Shown piece after piece: positions 9,901-18,779 of a DNA stretch of 64,000 nt. A program made the translations under genes and the position numbers. The DNA is from Adiantum capillus-veneris (Eukaryota > Streptophyta > Polypodiopsida > Polypodiales > Pteridaceae): positions 34,908,446 through 34,972,445 of the forward strand of contig CM043969.1 of NCBI GenBank assembly GCA_014529385.2, read 5' to 3'. Below the pieces are notes generated by a model that saw only the letters and a list, made by a program, of their open reading frames with translations, did no database searches and was not told the origin of the DNA. Position 1 is the first letter of the stretch. Each line of letters starts with the position of its first letter.

Positions 9901-12900
9901 GAAAGCTTCACAAAACTCTCTCAAATATTCTTTAAAAGCAGTGTTTATTAATCGTTGGAATGTAGCAGGGGCATTTGTTAAGCCAAAAGCCATCACACGA
10001 AATGCAAACACGCCAAATTCTGTGATGAAGGCAGTTTTAGCTTGGTCCTCTAGTGCTATCGTGATTTGGTTGTAGCCTGAGTACCCATCTAGAAAGCTAT
10101 AAGCTTCCTTGCCTGCAACTCTTTCGAGTACATGTTCGGAATATGGTAGGGGGTAATGGTCTCTTCTAGTAGCTGCATTAACTTTTTTGAGGTCCACGCA
10201 CACCCTGAGTTTCCCATTCTTTTTTGGCACGATAACTATTGGCGACACCCATTCAGAGTGTTCAATAGGATATATGAACCCACATTTGATAAGCTTTTCT
10301 AGTTCTTCTTGAATGATCTTTGCGTACTTAGGATTCAGCGGGTAGGGTCTTTGTTGTACGGGCTTCGCAGTGCTAATCATAGGGATTGTATGTTGGACCA
10401 CAGAAGGCGGAACACCTTTCATATCATGGTATGTCCAAGCGAATACGTCCTTGAATTCCTTGAGAAGCTCTTTGAGGACCGCCTCTTCAACTTCTGTGAG
10501 GTCTTGGGCAATAAAAACAGGTTTTGATTCTTCACCGGGGTCAGCTAATTCTATTTCTTTAACTATTGCCGGACCATCATAGATTCCATTATTCCCATCG
10601 ATAGGTATTCTTTGGGCTTTTGTGTACACAACCTTTGCTTCCCCTGTGGTGTAAGATTTGAAATGTTCTGGTGCAGGATGCAAGTCTGTGGATTCTGGTT
10701 GTGCGTTGGTTTGTGCTTCCATTTCTGCTTTCTTGTGTTGTCGAGCTAACTCTTGGTTTTGACGCCTCCTTGCAGTGCGGCTCAACTTTGGCTTGTCTAT
10801 GATCTCTAATTGGGCTATGTCATGGGGTCGTGGTCTACACCACATAACATTTTGGAGATATTCACCCCAATTGTCTACCAATTTTCGATGAGCATCACAT
10901 GCTCCTATATAACTGAGCCATTCTGCTGAGGATCTCTTCTTGTTTATCCTAGCACGTACATTGGCTCGATATCGACGCCTCTTAAGGTTTTTCTTTTTCT
11001 TATTTGAGACCTGCTTTTGATTTGCATTTAGATCTGGCTCACTAAAGGAGTCCTCGTTGGTGTCCTCTTCACTCTCGGAGGAGCTATCATCGGTTGATGT
11101 GCTCGGTCCTTCCGAATGTTTTGACTCTGAACTTGCTCCACTCTCTAATTCATGAGATTCAGAATCCGTTTCACTCTGGGAGTCAGTGTCCAAGTCGTGT
11201 TGGTCAAAGTCTTCTATTGAGCTATCGGTGTCACTGTCAGATTGGTCCACAATTGCCTTGCCCTTAGAAGATGCATGTATGGCACTTATCATGTTCAGAG
11301 GTGCAATTTGTGGTACCTCTTCCCCCTCTGGTGTAACCCAAGTGGTTCCTCTATTTCCCCAGGTCTCTATGGTTGCAGCTAGGTGTACCCAATCCACATT
11401 GTCCGACTCAGTCATCCCAGGTAGGATATCCATATAAGGAGAATCTTGGCCAATGTCTGTATCCTTCTTACAAGTGTAACAATATTGTAGTGGGGCCGAG
11501 TGAACTGTGGTGTCAGAGCGATGATCAATAATGGTTTTACTCCCTAAGGGGTGTACCTTACCAGTCACCAAATCCACTCTAAGGACAGAGTCTTGGAATT
11601 GCAAATAGACATGATTTTTAGACCAATCGTGAACCATTTGTGCTTCCCTCATGAATGGTCGTCCTAAAATCATTTCATATGACATAAGGTGTTTAGAGAA
11701 ATCCATTACAATGAACGTATGTCGCACCTTGTATCCTAGAACTTTGATCTTAAGATCCTTGAGCATCCCCATAGGTTTGGCTATGGTACCATTTGCCATC
11801 TTTACCACAATGTTAGTAACACTGAGGCGGGGTTTTCCCATGGATTCCCAACAATCTTTTGTAACGATGCTAACTCCCGCACCACCATCAAGAATTCCCT
11901 TTATAGTTAATCCCTTGGTAGTGATGGGTAGGGTCGCATTAGACTCGTCGCCTTCAAAATACTGCCCTAATTCGTTAATGGGTACCTCGATCACAGACTC
12001 GTGTCCATCTAAGTCAAGTGATTGCACATGATTTTCCTCATCAATCATAATCGAGTCAGGCCTATTTGGTTGCGCAAACTGCGGTAATCCCGTTCGTAGC
12101 TCTCCGTTAAGGAATGCTCGAAGTGCAAGGAATAACTCAGGATCTCCATACAGCTTTGCTATGATCGTGGTTCGGACCTCAGAAGACATGAAGTCCACTA
12201 GTTTGGCAACATTCATTGGCGTTTTACAGGGTGTAGGTCCTTCACTAGGAACTGGTGAGGATGGAATCTCATATTCCTCAATGGGATCAGGTATTCCTTC
12301 GTTAAACATCCTTTCCAACAAGAAGGGTGTATGCTCACTTTCTGATGTCCCGTCCTCACTCCCTTCTTGGATGATACTAGATATGGCTAACGGTCTATGG
12401 TTCCTGTGGGGTGGATGAACTTGCGTGGAAAACACTGTGTCATGAATTTTGACATGCATGGGTTCTGGTTCTAGTTTCCTTTGAGTCTCCTCCACTAAAC
12501 CTCTTAGATGTTTCACCTGCTCAATCTCGTCTACTGGGTTTGGGTACGTCCCAATCTTCTTTTTACGATTTTTCCCTTTTTGCCCCTGCGGTTTATCTTG
12601 GGGGTCTTGGATTGGATTTGGAAATACTTGTGGTGTTTTCAGAGGCTCTTTATGGTTTTCTCTTATTCGGTTTTCATTTGGTTCCATGTTACGGTTTTCT
12701 TTGTCGGTCTTTCCCTTTGTGGTATTGGTTCTAGTCTCCATTGTCTCGACTGAATCTGAATCATCCTCGAGGTCATTCATATACACGGGGTCATCTCCTG
12801 TTCCTATGTTTGTTTTGGAACTTGGCTTTGAATTTTCCGTATTCTGCGACTTCTTCCTTCGTGTCTTCTTTTTCTTTGCTTGGATAATTGATGCGGTATC

Positions 12901-15777
12901 TCTCTCTTCGAGGATATGGCTTGGCCCTTGAAGCATGGACCGTGTAATCGCATAAGTGGGTGTGACGGGTGGTATTGGCGATGTCACACTAGCAATTTCG
13001 ACTAAATTTAGGGGTGTGATTTTAGGCGCATTTGGGTTATAGGGGCATTGGGCAATCAAGTGATCTATGCCACAACGATTACATGTGAGTATTGGCATTG
13101 CAGACGTGCTCCCTTGATTCACTTGCATATGTGCAGCATTCTTTTGCAGCCTAATAGGGCACTCCGCTGCTCGATGTGGTCCACCACACTCGTAGCATTG
13201 AAGAGGTGGCCTCCTAGCCTGGGTGTTGATATTTTGACCTCTGGATGCGAGAGCAGCAGCTTGATAAACCGGCTTGACTTGTCCCCAACAATCTTCCATG
13301 TAGTATATAGGACATTCTTCCAATGTATCAAGACCGTTGGCAATACTAGTGTCTATTTCCTCCTCACAGCTATCTGGATAAGCATTTGATGGCTCGCAAC
13401 CCACTTGGTTCATAGGGGCGACTCTTGGATGCGGGGGCTGCGGTCCTAGCACAGGAGGTGGTAACGGTGTAGCTTGTACAACATTTTGAGATCTAGGGAC
13501 CATGTGTTGCGGTAGTTGCTCAACAGGTGGAGTAGGCATCAATACAGGAGCTCGAGGCGCATCCGTCCAGGCTACAAGTGGTCTATTTGCCATCATACGT
13601 TTGATCATTAAACAATCCTTAGCTTGGTGACCATACCTACCACATGCGTTGCAAGTTCCATTAAATTTTACTCTAAACGTAGGGCACTCACTAGTGCTAT
13701 GTGGACCTAAGCAAATGGAACACCATTGTTGCTCCCTTCTTGGATACATGTGACTATTTTGAGGGGGTCGATTATCCTTAAGAGACTCTTGGATTGCCTT
13801 GGTGAGGTCTGTCAAGAATGTCTCAAATACCTTTGGTTCATTGGCAATGGGCTTTGCAGTCATGGGTTCATACTCAATTGCTTGTGAGCTAGTGGATCCC
13901 GTGTCAGTAGACACCCTCATGCCTGCTATCATTAAGTTGTCCTCTAATTGGATTGCATTGGCAGTGACATCTTCCCAGGTTGTGATACCTCTAATCACTA
14001 GTCCATTATAGATTCCTTCATTCCTCAACCCTCGAATGAATCGATCAAGCAGTTGGTTATTGTTGAAGCGCTCATTTACAGGGCAACGAGAGTTTAAGTG
14101 CTTTAGACGACTAATGAAGTCCCTTACTGACTCTCCTTCCTTACGTTCGGCCTTCTGTAGCTGAGATGCTACACCCCAAAGCACACCTTCTCGTATGTAC
14201 TCCTTTAGAAACAACCTTCGAAGGGTAGGGTAGATTGTTTTCTCGTCCACCCTTAGGGTTCTATACCAATCTCCAGCCTTCCCACTTAATGTCAAGCTTA
14301 AGGCATTGCACTTATGTAGTTCGTTGCGTTCCCCTAAGGAATCACATACTTGTTCAAACACTTCAATGTGTTTTCTAGCATCTTCGTCCCCATTGAATTT
14401 TTGCGTGAGTTTGGCAATTTGTACTGCCTTACTTCTAGGCTCTCTATCAGATGCATGACGCATATTTTCCGCGATAGATCGACCTATGGTTTGAGCAAAC
14501 GCTGCCAAGTCACCTATGTGAGGAGGCAGGGCCGGTGGAGGTACTCTTGGAATCATATGTGGGAGAGGAACGGGTACCGGTCTTGGCATATGTGTAGATG
14601 ATGCAGGATATGGAACATAACCGGGCATAGGTCCACTCGGATAAGAGCTAGGGAGCGGCACTCGAGGAGCATAAGCAAGTGGTACAATTGGAGGTGTGGG
14701 GGCCATGTGTGCATAAGGGGCTAGAGGCACATACGGTCGAGGCCCCATATTAGGTACTACGACACTAGGTAGTGGCACTGCGCTAACCGTAGATGTCATC
14801 GGTACATTCTCTCTCAGGCTTATCCCTGGAGTGAGCACTGTGTTTTCCTTGATAGAGGGTTGAGCCAAGTTAGGGAAGCTAAAGTTTTCGCTCGGAGGCT
14901 CAAATTGCATAGAGACCCCAGGTGAAATGACGTAAGATGGGTCCATGGGGCTCATTAGAGGAGTCTCCATTTGTGATAGAGTAGGCTGTTGAGCCTTGCT
15001 CGTATCCAGAAATCTCATGGGGCCAGTTGAGAGTATATTTACCCCTCGGTTTTGCCTTTCTGATTGAATAATGCCATGGATAACATTACAGATCATTTTC
15101 TGTTGATCTTCGATGCTCGTGGCACTAGAGGTGGATTGTACAATCTCTATCCATCCTACATGGTAGGCGTGGCCAGAGTGTAGATCCGTCAACACCTCAG
15201 TGTGGAGGTCGTATGTCCAATGATCATTAATGAACAATCCTTCTAGAGTCGACGTGTTAACGGTTTCTTGTGAGGTAGAAGCAATGTTGCTCCCCGTGGT
15301 TTTACTTGTCACCAACGGTACTCTAGAGGGAACTTCTGAAGGAGGCAGCTCAACAGGGCCTTCTTGGTAAGAAGTTGGTAGGATATCCACATGGACACTC
15401 TTTGGGGGTGTGGGGTCCACGTGCGATGTGAAAGGAGAGTCCACTTCCCCACCCCCTTCGTGTGCTTCATTTGCATCAGGTTCCGAGCGAGTAGCTCTAC
15501 CTAATGTTTCCATGAAACGGCTAAACATACTAGTACTAGGCTGTGGAGCTTCGGGAGGTGCATGGCCTTCTCTCTCAGTGTTTTGGGTAGGGTATGCTTC
15601 CATGATTTTTGAGTCGGAGGAGGAGTCACTAGCGGCTATTTTAGGGTCTTGGGTGGTGCTACCTTGTGTCCCCGCTGAGGGTCTAGATCCTATCGTGGAT
15701 GGGTAATGGGTGTCCGTATGAATAGAGGCACTCTCAATATGCTCGTGTTCTAGCACTCGTCCAGAGCGTAAGTGCAT
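6844..15777 (-). CDS. gag-pol: Ty3/gypsy gag-pol polyprotein, intact, with two aspartic-protease domains
   Basis: A 2977-residue single frame starting MHLRSGRVLE, a usual gag start in plant Ty3 elements. A Pro-rich N-terminus is followed by the gag core at about 440-600. Four zinc knuckles lie near 683, 708, 860 and 898; the second is CX2CX4HX4C, the other three have CX3H spacing. Protease 1 has DGGAG with Asp1297 and LGRPFM near 1371. Reverse transcriptase has FLDDL with Asp1961/1962, then RNase H (HIDASNFAIG, about 2103). Integrase has an HHCC finger at about 2310-2350 and catalytic Asp2381, Asp2443 and Glu2479 (D-D-35-E). A GPY module follows at about 2621. A second protease-like domain, DTGAKYNLLS with Asp2745 and LGRTWM near 2816, lies after integrase. 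There is no chromodomain and no second RNase H. The protein makes the virus-like particle, copies the RNA and integrates the cDNA. Confidence 0.93.
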   Translation of the reverse strand: MHLRSGRVLEHEHIESASIHTDTHYPSTIGSRPSAGTQGSTTQDPKIAASDSSSDSKIMEAYPTQNTEREGHAPPEAPQPSTSMFSRFMETLGRATRSEPDANEAHEGGGEVDSPFTSHVDPTPPKSVHVDILPTSYQEGPVELPPSEVPSRVPLVTSKTTGSNIASTSQETVNTSTLEGLFINDHWTYDLHTEVLTDLHSGHAYHVGWIEIVQSTSSATSIEDQQKMICNVIHGIIQSERQNRGVNILSTGPMRFLDTSKAQQPTLSQMETPLMSPMDPSYVISPGVSMQFEPPSENFSFPNLAQPSIKENTVLTPGISLRENVPMTSTVSAVPLPSVVVPNMGPRPYVPLAPYAHMAPTPPIVPLAYAPRVPLPSSYPSGPMPGYVPYPASSTHMPRPVPVPLPHMIPRVPPPALPPHIGDLAAFAQTIGRSIAENMRHASDREPRSKAVQIAKLTQKFNGDEDARKHIEVFEQVCDSLGERNELHKCNALSLTLSGKAGDWYRTLRVDEKTIYPTLRRLFLKEYIREGVLWGVASQLQKAERKEGESVRDFISRLKHLNSRCPVNERFNNNQLLDRFIRGLRNEGIYNGLVIRGITTWEDVTANAIQLEDNLMIAGMRVSTDTGSTSSQAIEYEPMTAKPIANEPKVFETFLTDLTKAIQESLKDNRPPQNSHMYPRREQQWCSICLGPHSTSECPTFRVKFNGTCNACGRYGHQAKDCLMIKRMMANRPLVAWTDAPRAPVLMPTPPVEQLPQHMVPRSQNVVQATPLPPPVLGPQPPHPRVAPMNQVGCEPSNAYPDSCEEEIDTSIANGLDTLEECPIYYMEDCWGQVKPVYQAAALASRGQNINTQARRPPLQCYECGGPHRAAECPIRLQKNAAHMQVNQGSTSAMPILTCNRCGIDHLIAQCPYNPNAPKITPLNLVEIASVTSPIPPVTPTYAITRSMLQGPSHILEERDTASIIQAKKKKTRRKKSQNTENSKPSSKTNIGTGDDPVYMNDLEDDSDSVETMETRTNTTKGKTDKENRNMEPNENRIRENHKEPLKTPQVFPNPIQDPQDKPQGQKGKNRKKKIGTYPNPVDEIEQVKHLRGLVEETQRKLEPEPMHVKIHDTVFSTQVHPPHRNHRPLAISSIIQEGSEDGTSESEHTPFLLERMFNEGIPDPIEEYEIPSSPVPSEGPTPCKTPMNVAKLVDFMSSEVRTTIIAKLYGDPELFLALRAFLNGELRTGLPQFAQPNRPDSIMIDEENHVQSLDLDGHESVIEVPINELGQYFEGDESNATLPITTKGLTIKGILDGGAGVSIVTKDCWESMGKPRLSVTNIVVKMANGTIAKPMGMLKDLKIKVLGYKVRHTFIVMDFSKHLMSYEMILGRPFMREAQMVHDWSKNHVYLQFQDSVLRVDLVTGKVHPLGSKTIIDHRSDTTVHSAPLQYCYTCKKDTDIGQDSPYMDILPGMTESDNVDWVHLAATIETWGNRGTTWVTPEGEEVPQIAPLNMISAIHASSKGKAIVDQSDSDTDSSIEDFDQHDLDTDSQSETDSESHELESGASSESKHSEGPSTSTDDSSSESEEDTNEDSFSEPDLNANQKQVSNKKKKNLKRRRYRANVRARINKKRSSAEWLSYIGACDAHRKLVDNWGEYLQNVMWCRPRPHDIAQLEIIDKPKLSRTARRRQNQELARQHKKAEMEAQTNAQPESTDLHPAPEHFKSYTTGEAKVVYTKAQRIPIDGNNGIYDGPAIVKEIELADPGEESKPVFIAQDLTEVEEAVLKELLKEFKDVFAWTYHDMKGVPPSVVQHTIPMISTAKPVQQRPYPLNPKYAKIIQEELEKLIKCGFIYPIEHSEWVSPIVIVPKKNGKLRVCVDLKKVNAATRRDHYPLPYSEHVLERVAGKEAYSFLDGYSGYNQITIALEDQAKTAFITEFGVFAFRVMAFGLTNAPATFQRLINTAFKEYLREFCEAFLDDLCVYSSWKEHLSCLRKVFEKCRLYRISLNPFKCQFWVKHGVILGHIVSKNGISTDESKIKVILELPPPTNYKGVQRFMGHVGYYRRFILFFAEIARPLYKLLIEFKWTEECDQAYEQLKKTLASAPILRTPNWDVIFHVHIDASNFAIGCVLTQPGEHKLDYPISFASRQLNDAERNYTTTEREGLAMVYAVKKFRYYLLANKFVFYVDHQALLYLVNKPCSTGRITRWLLILLEFDFTIVVRPGKRHVMADHLSRIPNGEAPTGVDDELPDTSLFIVETMPEWSENIVNFLVNGFPPKGLRKDIARRLVKECEPYCLIAGTLYRLGKDDILRHCAREDEYLYILQEAHMGIAGGHFSGDVTARKVLQSGYWWPTLFKDASLFTKGCDECQRYKTTQRKDRMPLHPIKVTQPFEKWGLDFVGPISPAARNTQSRYILVATDYVTKWAEAKASQKADARTTAKFLFENIITRFGCLFEIVSDNGTHFINEVIRELTTTFMISHHKSTPYYPQANGQAESTNKTLISILTKTVEAHRTDWDLKLTSALWAYRTAYKVAINCTPFKRVYGQEAVMPWEFVIPSLRVASQEGWNGNPLTERLFILEKLDEERQLAVQNALVEKDRRKKWFDRHVKDKDIKVGDKVLMYGVRKEKKKLKYAGKGPYRVCEITPQGTLRVETLDGVETIGFLNGSKFKRYYDPLSQEELRAIHQKKAAKAQTELNKIQAQAEAKERQQRIRQKREANLGVTNAFHVEIEEDGLDSDTPLRYPIELNSAYGKVLYNALLDTGAKYNLLSYGVWCQLGKPPLSESIIQVKGVNKKKTTVFGIWHTSVSYDNGVVAQDFLVMPTGTMEGNINLGRTWMIATKCTIDWGTGGVTTQKPTLRPTTQAIVPEILPKEIKPKTLHVQEVEPYVPIARLSRASTDVVERKLETHKNHPNITEKTYKWVPKTSVVSMVDAKNGNLVRTVPLTPRNVKKRCVGFLNDYWKPKATIKEMIKSGCQNVDCALTYHLTQVSPIP

Positions 15778-16647
15778 GTGCTTTTGATACCCTAAGGTGT
15801 CAAAAAGCTGCTCTAGGAGGCCTTGTGACTAGTTTTTAGCGTGTTTTTTGTTTGTTTTTTTGCTAGATTTTTTAAAGCGTGTCGTGGAATGGGCCGTGTG
15901 ATAGCTCGAAACGAGCGTATCGGTCAGAGGGTCGTGCCGTGCTTTACAGCCCTCCGTTTGGTCACTCTATGCCCTCGGAATCCCTAAAACTGTCAATTTC
16001 CAGTAGGGAACTAGGCCCAAACTAGAAAGTCTAAGGATGCAAGTGGGAAGAGAAAGGAGGAGAGTGGAGGACTTGTCCCACATGCTCTCATTCTCTCTTG
16101 AGGGAGTAGGGTATATATATAAGAGTGAGTCTAGTATATATCATAAGATTGAGGACTGAGGCCTGGGCCTGGGCTTGGGCTTGGGCTTGGGCTTGGGAAA
16201 ACGATCCCGATCTATCTTTTATACAAACCAACCCGTACGATTTTATACCTCACGTTTTTTATTTTCGAAAAATTTCGCCGCCCGCTCACTCGCGTTTTTA
16301 ATTTCCGAAATTTTTTTTTCAAATTAATTTTTTTTTTAATTGTTTTTTTTTTGCAGAAATACAGAAATTGAAAACGCAGGTATGCAGAAAATGCAGAAAA
16401 AACGCAGAAATTGCAGAAAATTGACAGAAATGCGGAAAATTGCAGAAATTGAAAACGCCGAACTTGAAAACGCAGAAACTGCAGAAATTGAAAAAACGCA
16501 GACAATAGCAAAAATTGAAACTTGACAGCAAATGCAGAAAAATGCAAAAAACAGAAACCTTCCACACACTCCTTCCCTGCCTTTCCTATGATAGAAATTG
16601 CACCACAAGGAAGCGTAAAGTGCTAACCGAGCTTAGTGTAGGGCATA
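15778..16647 (-). other. Leader between primer site and gag
   Basis: About 870 nt of untranslated leader, typical of large plant Ty3 elements. It contains a (GGGCTT)n-like run near 16160-16197 and a low-complexity stretch (16340-16550) built from repeats of CAGAAATTGAAAACG on the plus strand. A TATA-like stretch lies near 16112. It would host packaging and dimer signals, which cannot be placed from sequence alone. Confidence 0.6.
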
Positions 16648-16665
16648 TCCCCGGCAGCGGCGCCA
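16648..16665 (-). other. Primer-binding site of the element (tRNA-Asp, one mismatch)
   Basis: On the minus strand it reads TGGCGCCGCTGCCGGGGA, four bases (TTTT) after the 5' LTR end. It matches the complement of the tRNA-Asp 3' end at 17 of 18 positions, whereas the extra copy at 3774-3791 matches at all 18. Confidence 0.85.
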
Positions 16666-16669
16666 AAAA

Positions 16670-17243
16670 TGTGCGCTCCTTGCCGCACTGTCGAAGCAAG
16701 GGACTTGCCAATACACCGTGTGCGAGCCACAAACGGCTCCAAGCACACAACAAGCCTAAACTAGCAAGCTCAAGAAAACAAAGGGTATGTCACTCACCGC
16801 TCTACGCTCGCCTTCGTGGTGGATTCCTCGCCGCGATGAGGAAGAAGCTGCAGTCGTGCCGCGCTCAACCGCTTCGCCGCCGTCGTGCCTTTGTAATGCT
16901 CGATCACACACACACTCTCCCTCTCTCTCTCTCTCACACACACACACACAAGGAGGTGAAGAAGAAGAAGATGGAGATGGAGCAAGAGCACTCTTCAATT
17001 GCACAAATGAGAGAATGAGTAAAAATTAGGTTTAGTTGGCTTTTATAGGAGCTCACCCCATTCACACTTGGGTGCCCATGCTTAACCAACTAATCCCTTG
17101 AATGTCCAAGTTAAAGTGCGCCTCTCATTGGCGATCACTCTACCTTTCCCTATTGGTCCGACAAGCCCGGTACCTGACTCTACCAAATACATAATACGCG
17201 TCCGTCGTAGGTGATGGGTGTCCGTGAGCCGTGAGGGTTAACA
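16670..17243 (-). repeat. 5' LTR of the large Ty3 element
   Basis: 574 bp, TGTTAACC to GCGCACA on the minus strand. A TATA box (CTATAAAAG) lies at 17040-17048. It differs from the 3' LTR by roughly five substitutions, including changes near 16788, 16802, 16840, 16892 and 17073. It is followed by the second GCTTG copy. Confidence 0.9.
17040..17048 (-). promoter_or_regulatory. TATA box of the 5' LTR
   Basis: CTATAAAAG on the minus strand, about 195 bp into the LTR, is the probable promoter for gag-pol RNA. Confidence 0.6.
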
Positions 17244-17248
17244 GCTTG
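17244..17248. repeat. Target-site duplication GCTTG, right copy
   Basis: It immediately follows the LTR terminus at 17243 and is identical to 3191-3195. Confidence 0.8.
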
Positions 17249-18358
17249 GTATGAAGCTACACTTTATACAGCTATGGAAAGACATTGACATGCATGCAAC
17301 AAATACCTTATGCATCTTACGTATGGGGCTTTCAAGTTTCCTTAAGTTGGCATTCTTTTTTGGAGCCTTGACAAGAGGCTCATCCTGACCATAAATTAAT
17401 CACCAACATAGCAAAGAAGAGAATATCAAAATCACAATATCCTTCTTATTAAAGCTAGCCAAAGAGTGAATTCTTAACTATATTACTATTGTGATAGCCA
17501 CAAAATTCTTCTCATCCTTCATGAGCAATATCTCCCCGTCCTCAACAATCATGATCTCCCTTGGTATAAGAGCATTATTGTAACCATCCTCTCTCTCCAT
17601 GTCTCTCTTTTTATCTTCTATGTTCTCCTCCTCACTTTGACTTTTGGCATGTTGTGACTAAACAAAATCATTCATGGAAAATGATTTATATAATAAACAC
17701 AATTGTAGCAAAAAAAATGCAAATATTCTTGTAAGAAAAGGAATAAAGTTGGTTAAACTTACCATTGCATCATAGCCTTTTACAATTCTAGCTTGCATCT
17801 TTGCGATGCACTTTGGCATGCCTCTTTCCCACTCACCATTTGATCTTTAAATATTCTTCCAACCACTCCTTGTAGGGCATCTTTCCATTACAACAGAAAA
17901 AGAGCCATCTTTTTTCAGCACCCTTGTGTAGATCCTTAAGGTGATGTTTTCTTGCAAGCTTTATCCGAGTGTCCATGCTTGTGAATCTTGTCTTTGCTTG
18001 ACTCCTATGGGACCGTGATGTAGAGGGTAAAGGAGGTTTTTGGCTATTCTTTGGTCTATCGACTGATCTATGCGGGATATCAATGGTGATACCGTGGCAC
18101 TCTTTGACATGGTAAATGAGCTTGGCACGCTTTTTCCATGCCTTGCTCCATTGGGGACAACTCTTATAAACACAACAATATCATATGAAAGCCCCATCTC
18201 TCTCCCTCAATGCCTCAACATAGTATTGAAATCCCTATGCCAATGATAGAGTTCACATGATCGTCACATTTTTATTCTACTAAGTCTATAGTTTCCTTTC
18301 TTTGTCATAAGAAAGTAATATGCAATCATGTCAAGGTTTTCTTTGATTCTCAAATTTT

Positions 18359-18360
<2 letters not shown>

Positions 18361-18442
<82 letters not shown>
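18361..18442. repeat. (CT)n(AC)n compound microsatellite
   Basis: About 49 bp of CT dinucleotides run directly into about 33 bp of AC dinucleotides. It sits in a probable intron or spacer of the gene remnant. Confidence 0.9.
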
Positions 18443-18448
<6 letters not shown>

Positions 18449-18601
18449 AGCGAGTAACATACCATAAGCTGCATTGAGGAACCTTCTTCCACTTGTGCAT
18501 GCAAGAAAGACTTAGCTGCTCCATCCATGTTGACCATTTCAGCCTCTTGCACACCTCCGTCTCTCGATGCCGCCACTCCGTCCTTCACATTGCCTTGTTT
18601 G

Positions 18602-18603
<2 letters not shown>

Positions 18604-18663
<60 letters not shown>
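18604..18663. repeat. (CT)n microsatellite
   Basis: About 60 bp of CT. On the minus strand it is read as a run of Arg-Glu codons inside the candidate first exon, so that part of the frame is a repeat artefact. Confidence 0.9.
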
Positions 18664-18666
<3 letters not shown>

Positions 18667-18779
18667 GCCCATTGTTGCCCCTCTTCTTTGATGTTTGTGC
18701 ACCCAAGAAGGTGCCCCACGCTTGCTCTTTCCATGAGCTTTGATTGCTTCCTCCAATGACTCCATTTTGCCACTTCTAT

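Larger units (their letters stand above)
3196..17243 (-). mobile_element. Composite Athila/Tat-like Ty3/gypsy element with a third, inverted LTR
   Basis: Read on the minus strand the order is 5' LTR (17243-16670), tRNA-Asp primer site, leader, gag-pol (15777-6844), W-x-P-K frame, small acidic frame, polypurine tract and 3' LTR (4365-3792). Beyond the 3' LTR lie a reverse-complemented 18-nt primer site and a third 574-bp LTR in plus orientation (3196-3769). Thus both outer ends are U3 ends in inverted orientation. GCTTG flanks the whole unit, so it appears to have integrated as one molecule. The three LTRs are all 574 bp and differ at only a handful of positions plus microsatellite changes, and gag-pol has no stops, so the insertion looks recent. 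Gene order PR-RT-RH-IN, the Asp primer and lack of a chromodomain fit the non-chromoviral Athila/Tat branch. Confidence 0.85.
17270..18765 (-). pseudogene. Exon-like remnants of an unidentified gene
   Basis: On the minus strand a start-like exon lies at 18765 (MESLEEAIKAHGKSKRG), runs through a microsatellite-encoded (RE)n stretch, and reaches a possible donor after SSMQLM near 18455. A second open stretch (about 18190-17857) encodes a Cys/His cluster, CPQWSKAWKKRAKLIYH followed by VKECH, then a basic Ser/Pro-rich linker and MPYKEWLEEYLK. Further stretches read GMPKCIAKMQARIVKGYDAM (about 17835-17762) and REIMIVEDGEILLMKDE (near 17560), each near plausible GT or AG junctions. A TGA interrupts the frame just before the Cys/His cluster. 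I do not recognise the family; a zinc-finger host gene or transposase fragment are both possible. Exon edges are approximate. Confidence 0.3.

Noticed and set aside
6992-15706. Many plus-strand frames of 60-140 codons across the gag-pol region
   Set aside because: They are antisense shadows of the long minus-strand polyprotein.
16105-16130. Independent promoter in the leader (TATA-like run)
   Set aside because: It is a simple TA repeat with no other supporting signal; the LTR TATA boxes explain transcription.
18361-18765. Arg-Glu or Ser-Leu repeat proteins
   Set aside because: These are translations of (AG)n/(CT)n tracts here and at 22.5, 27.7, 40.0, 57.7 and 61.3 kb.
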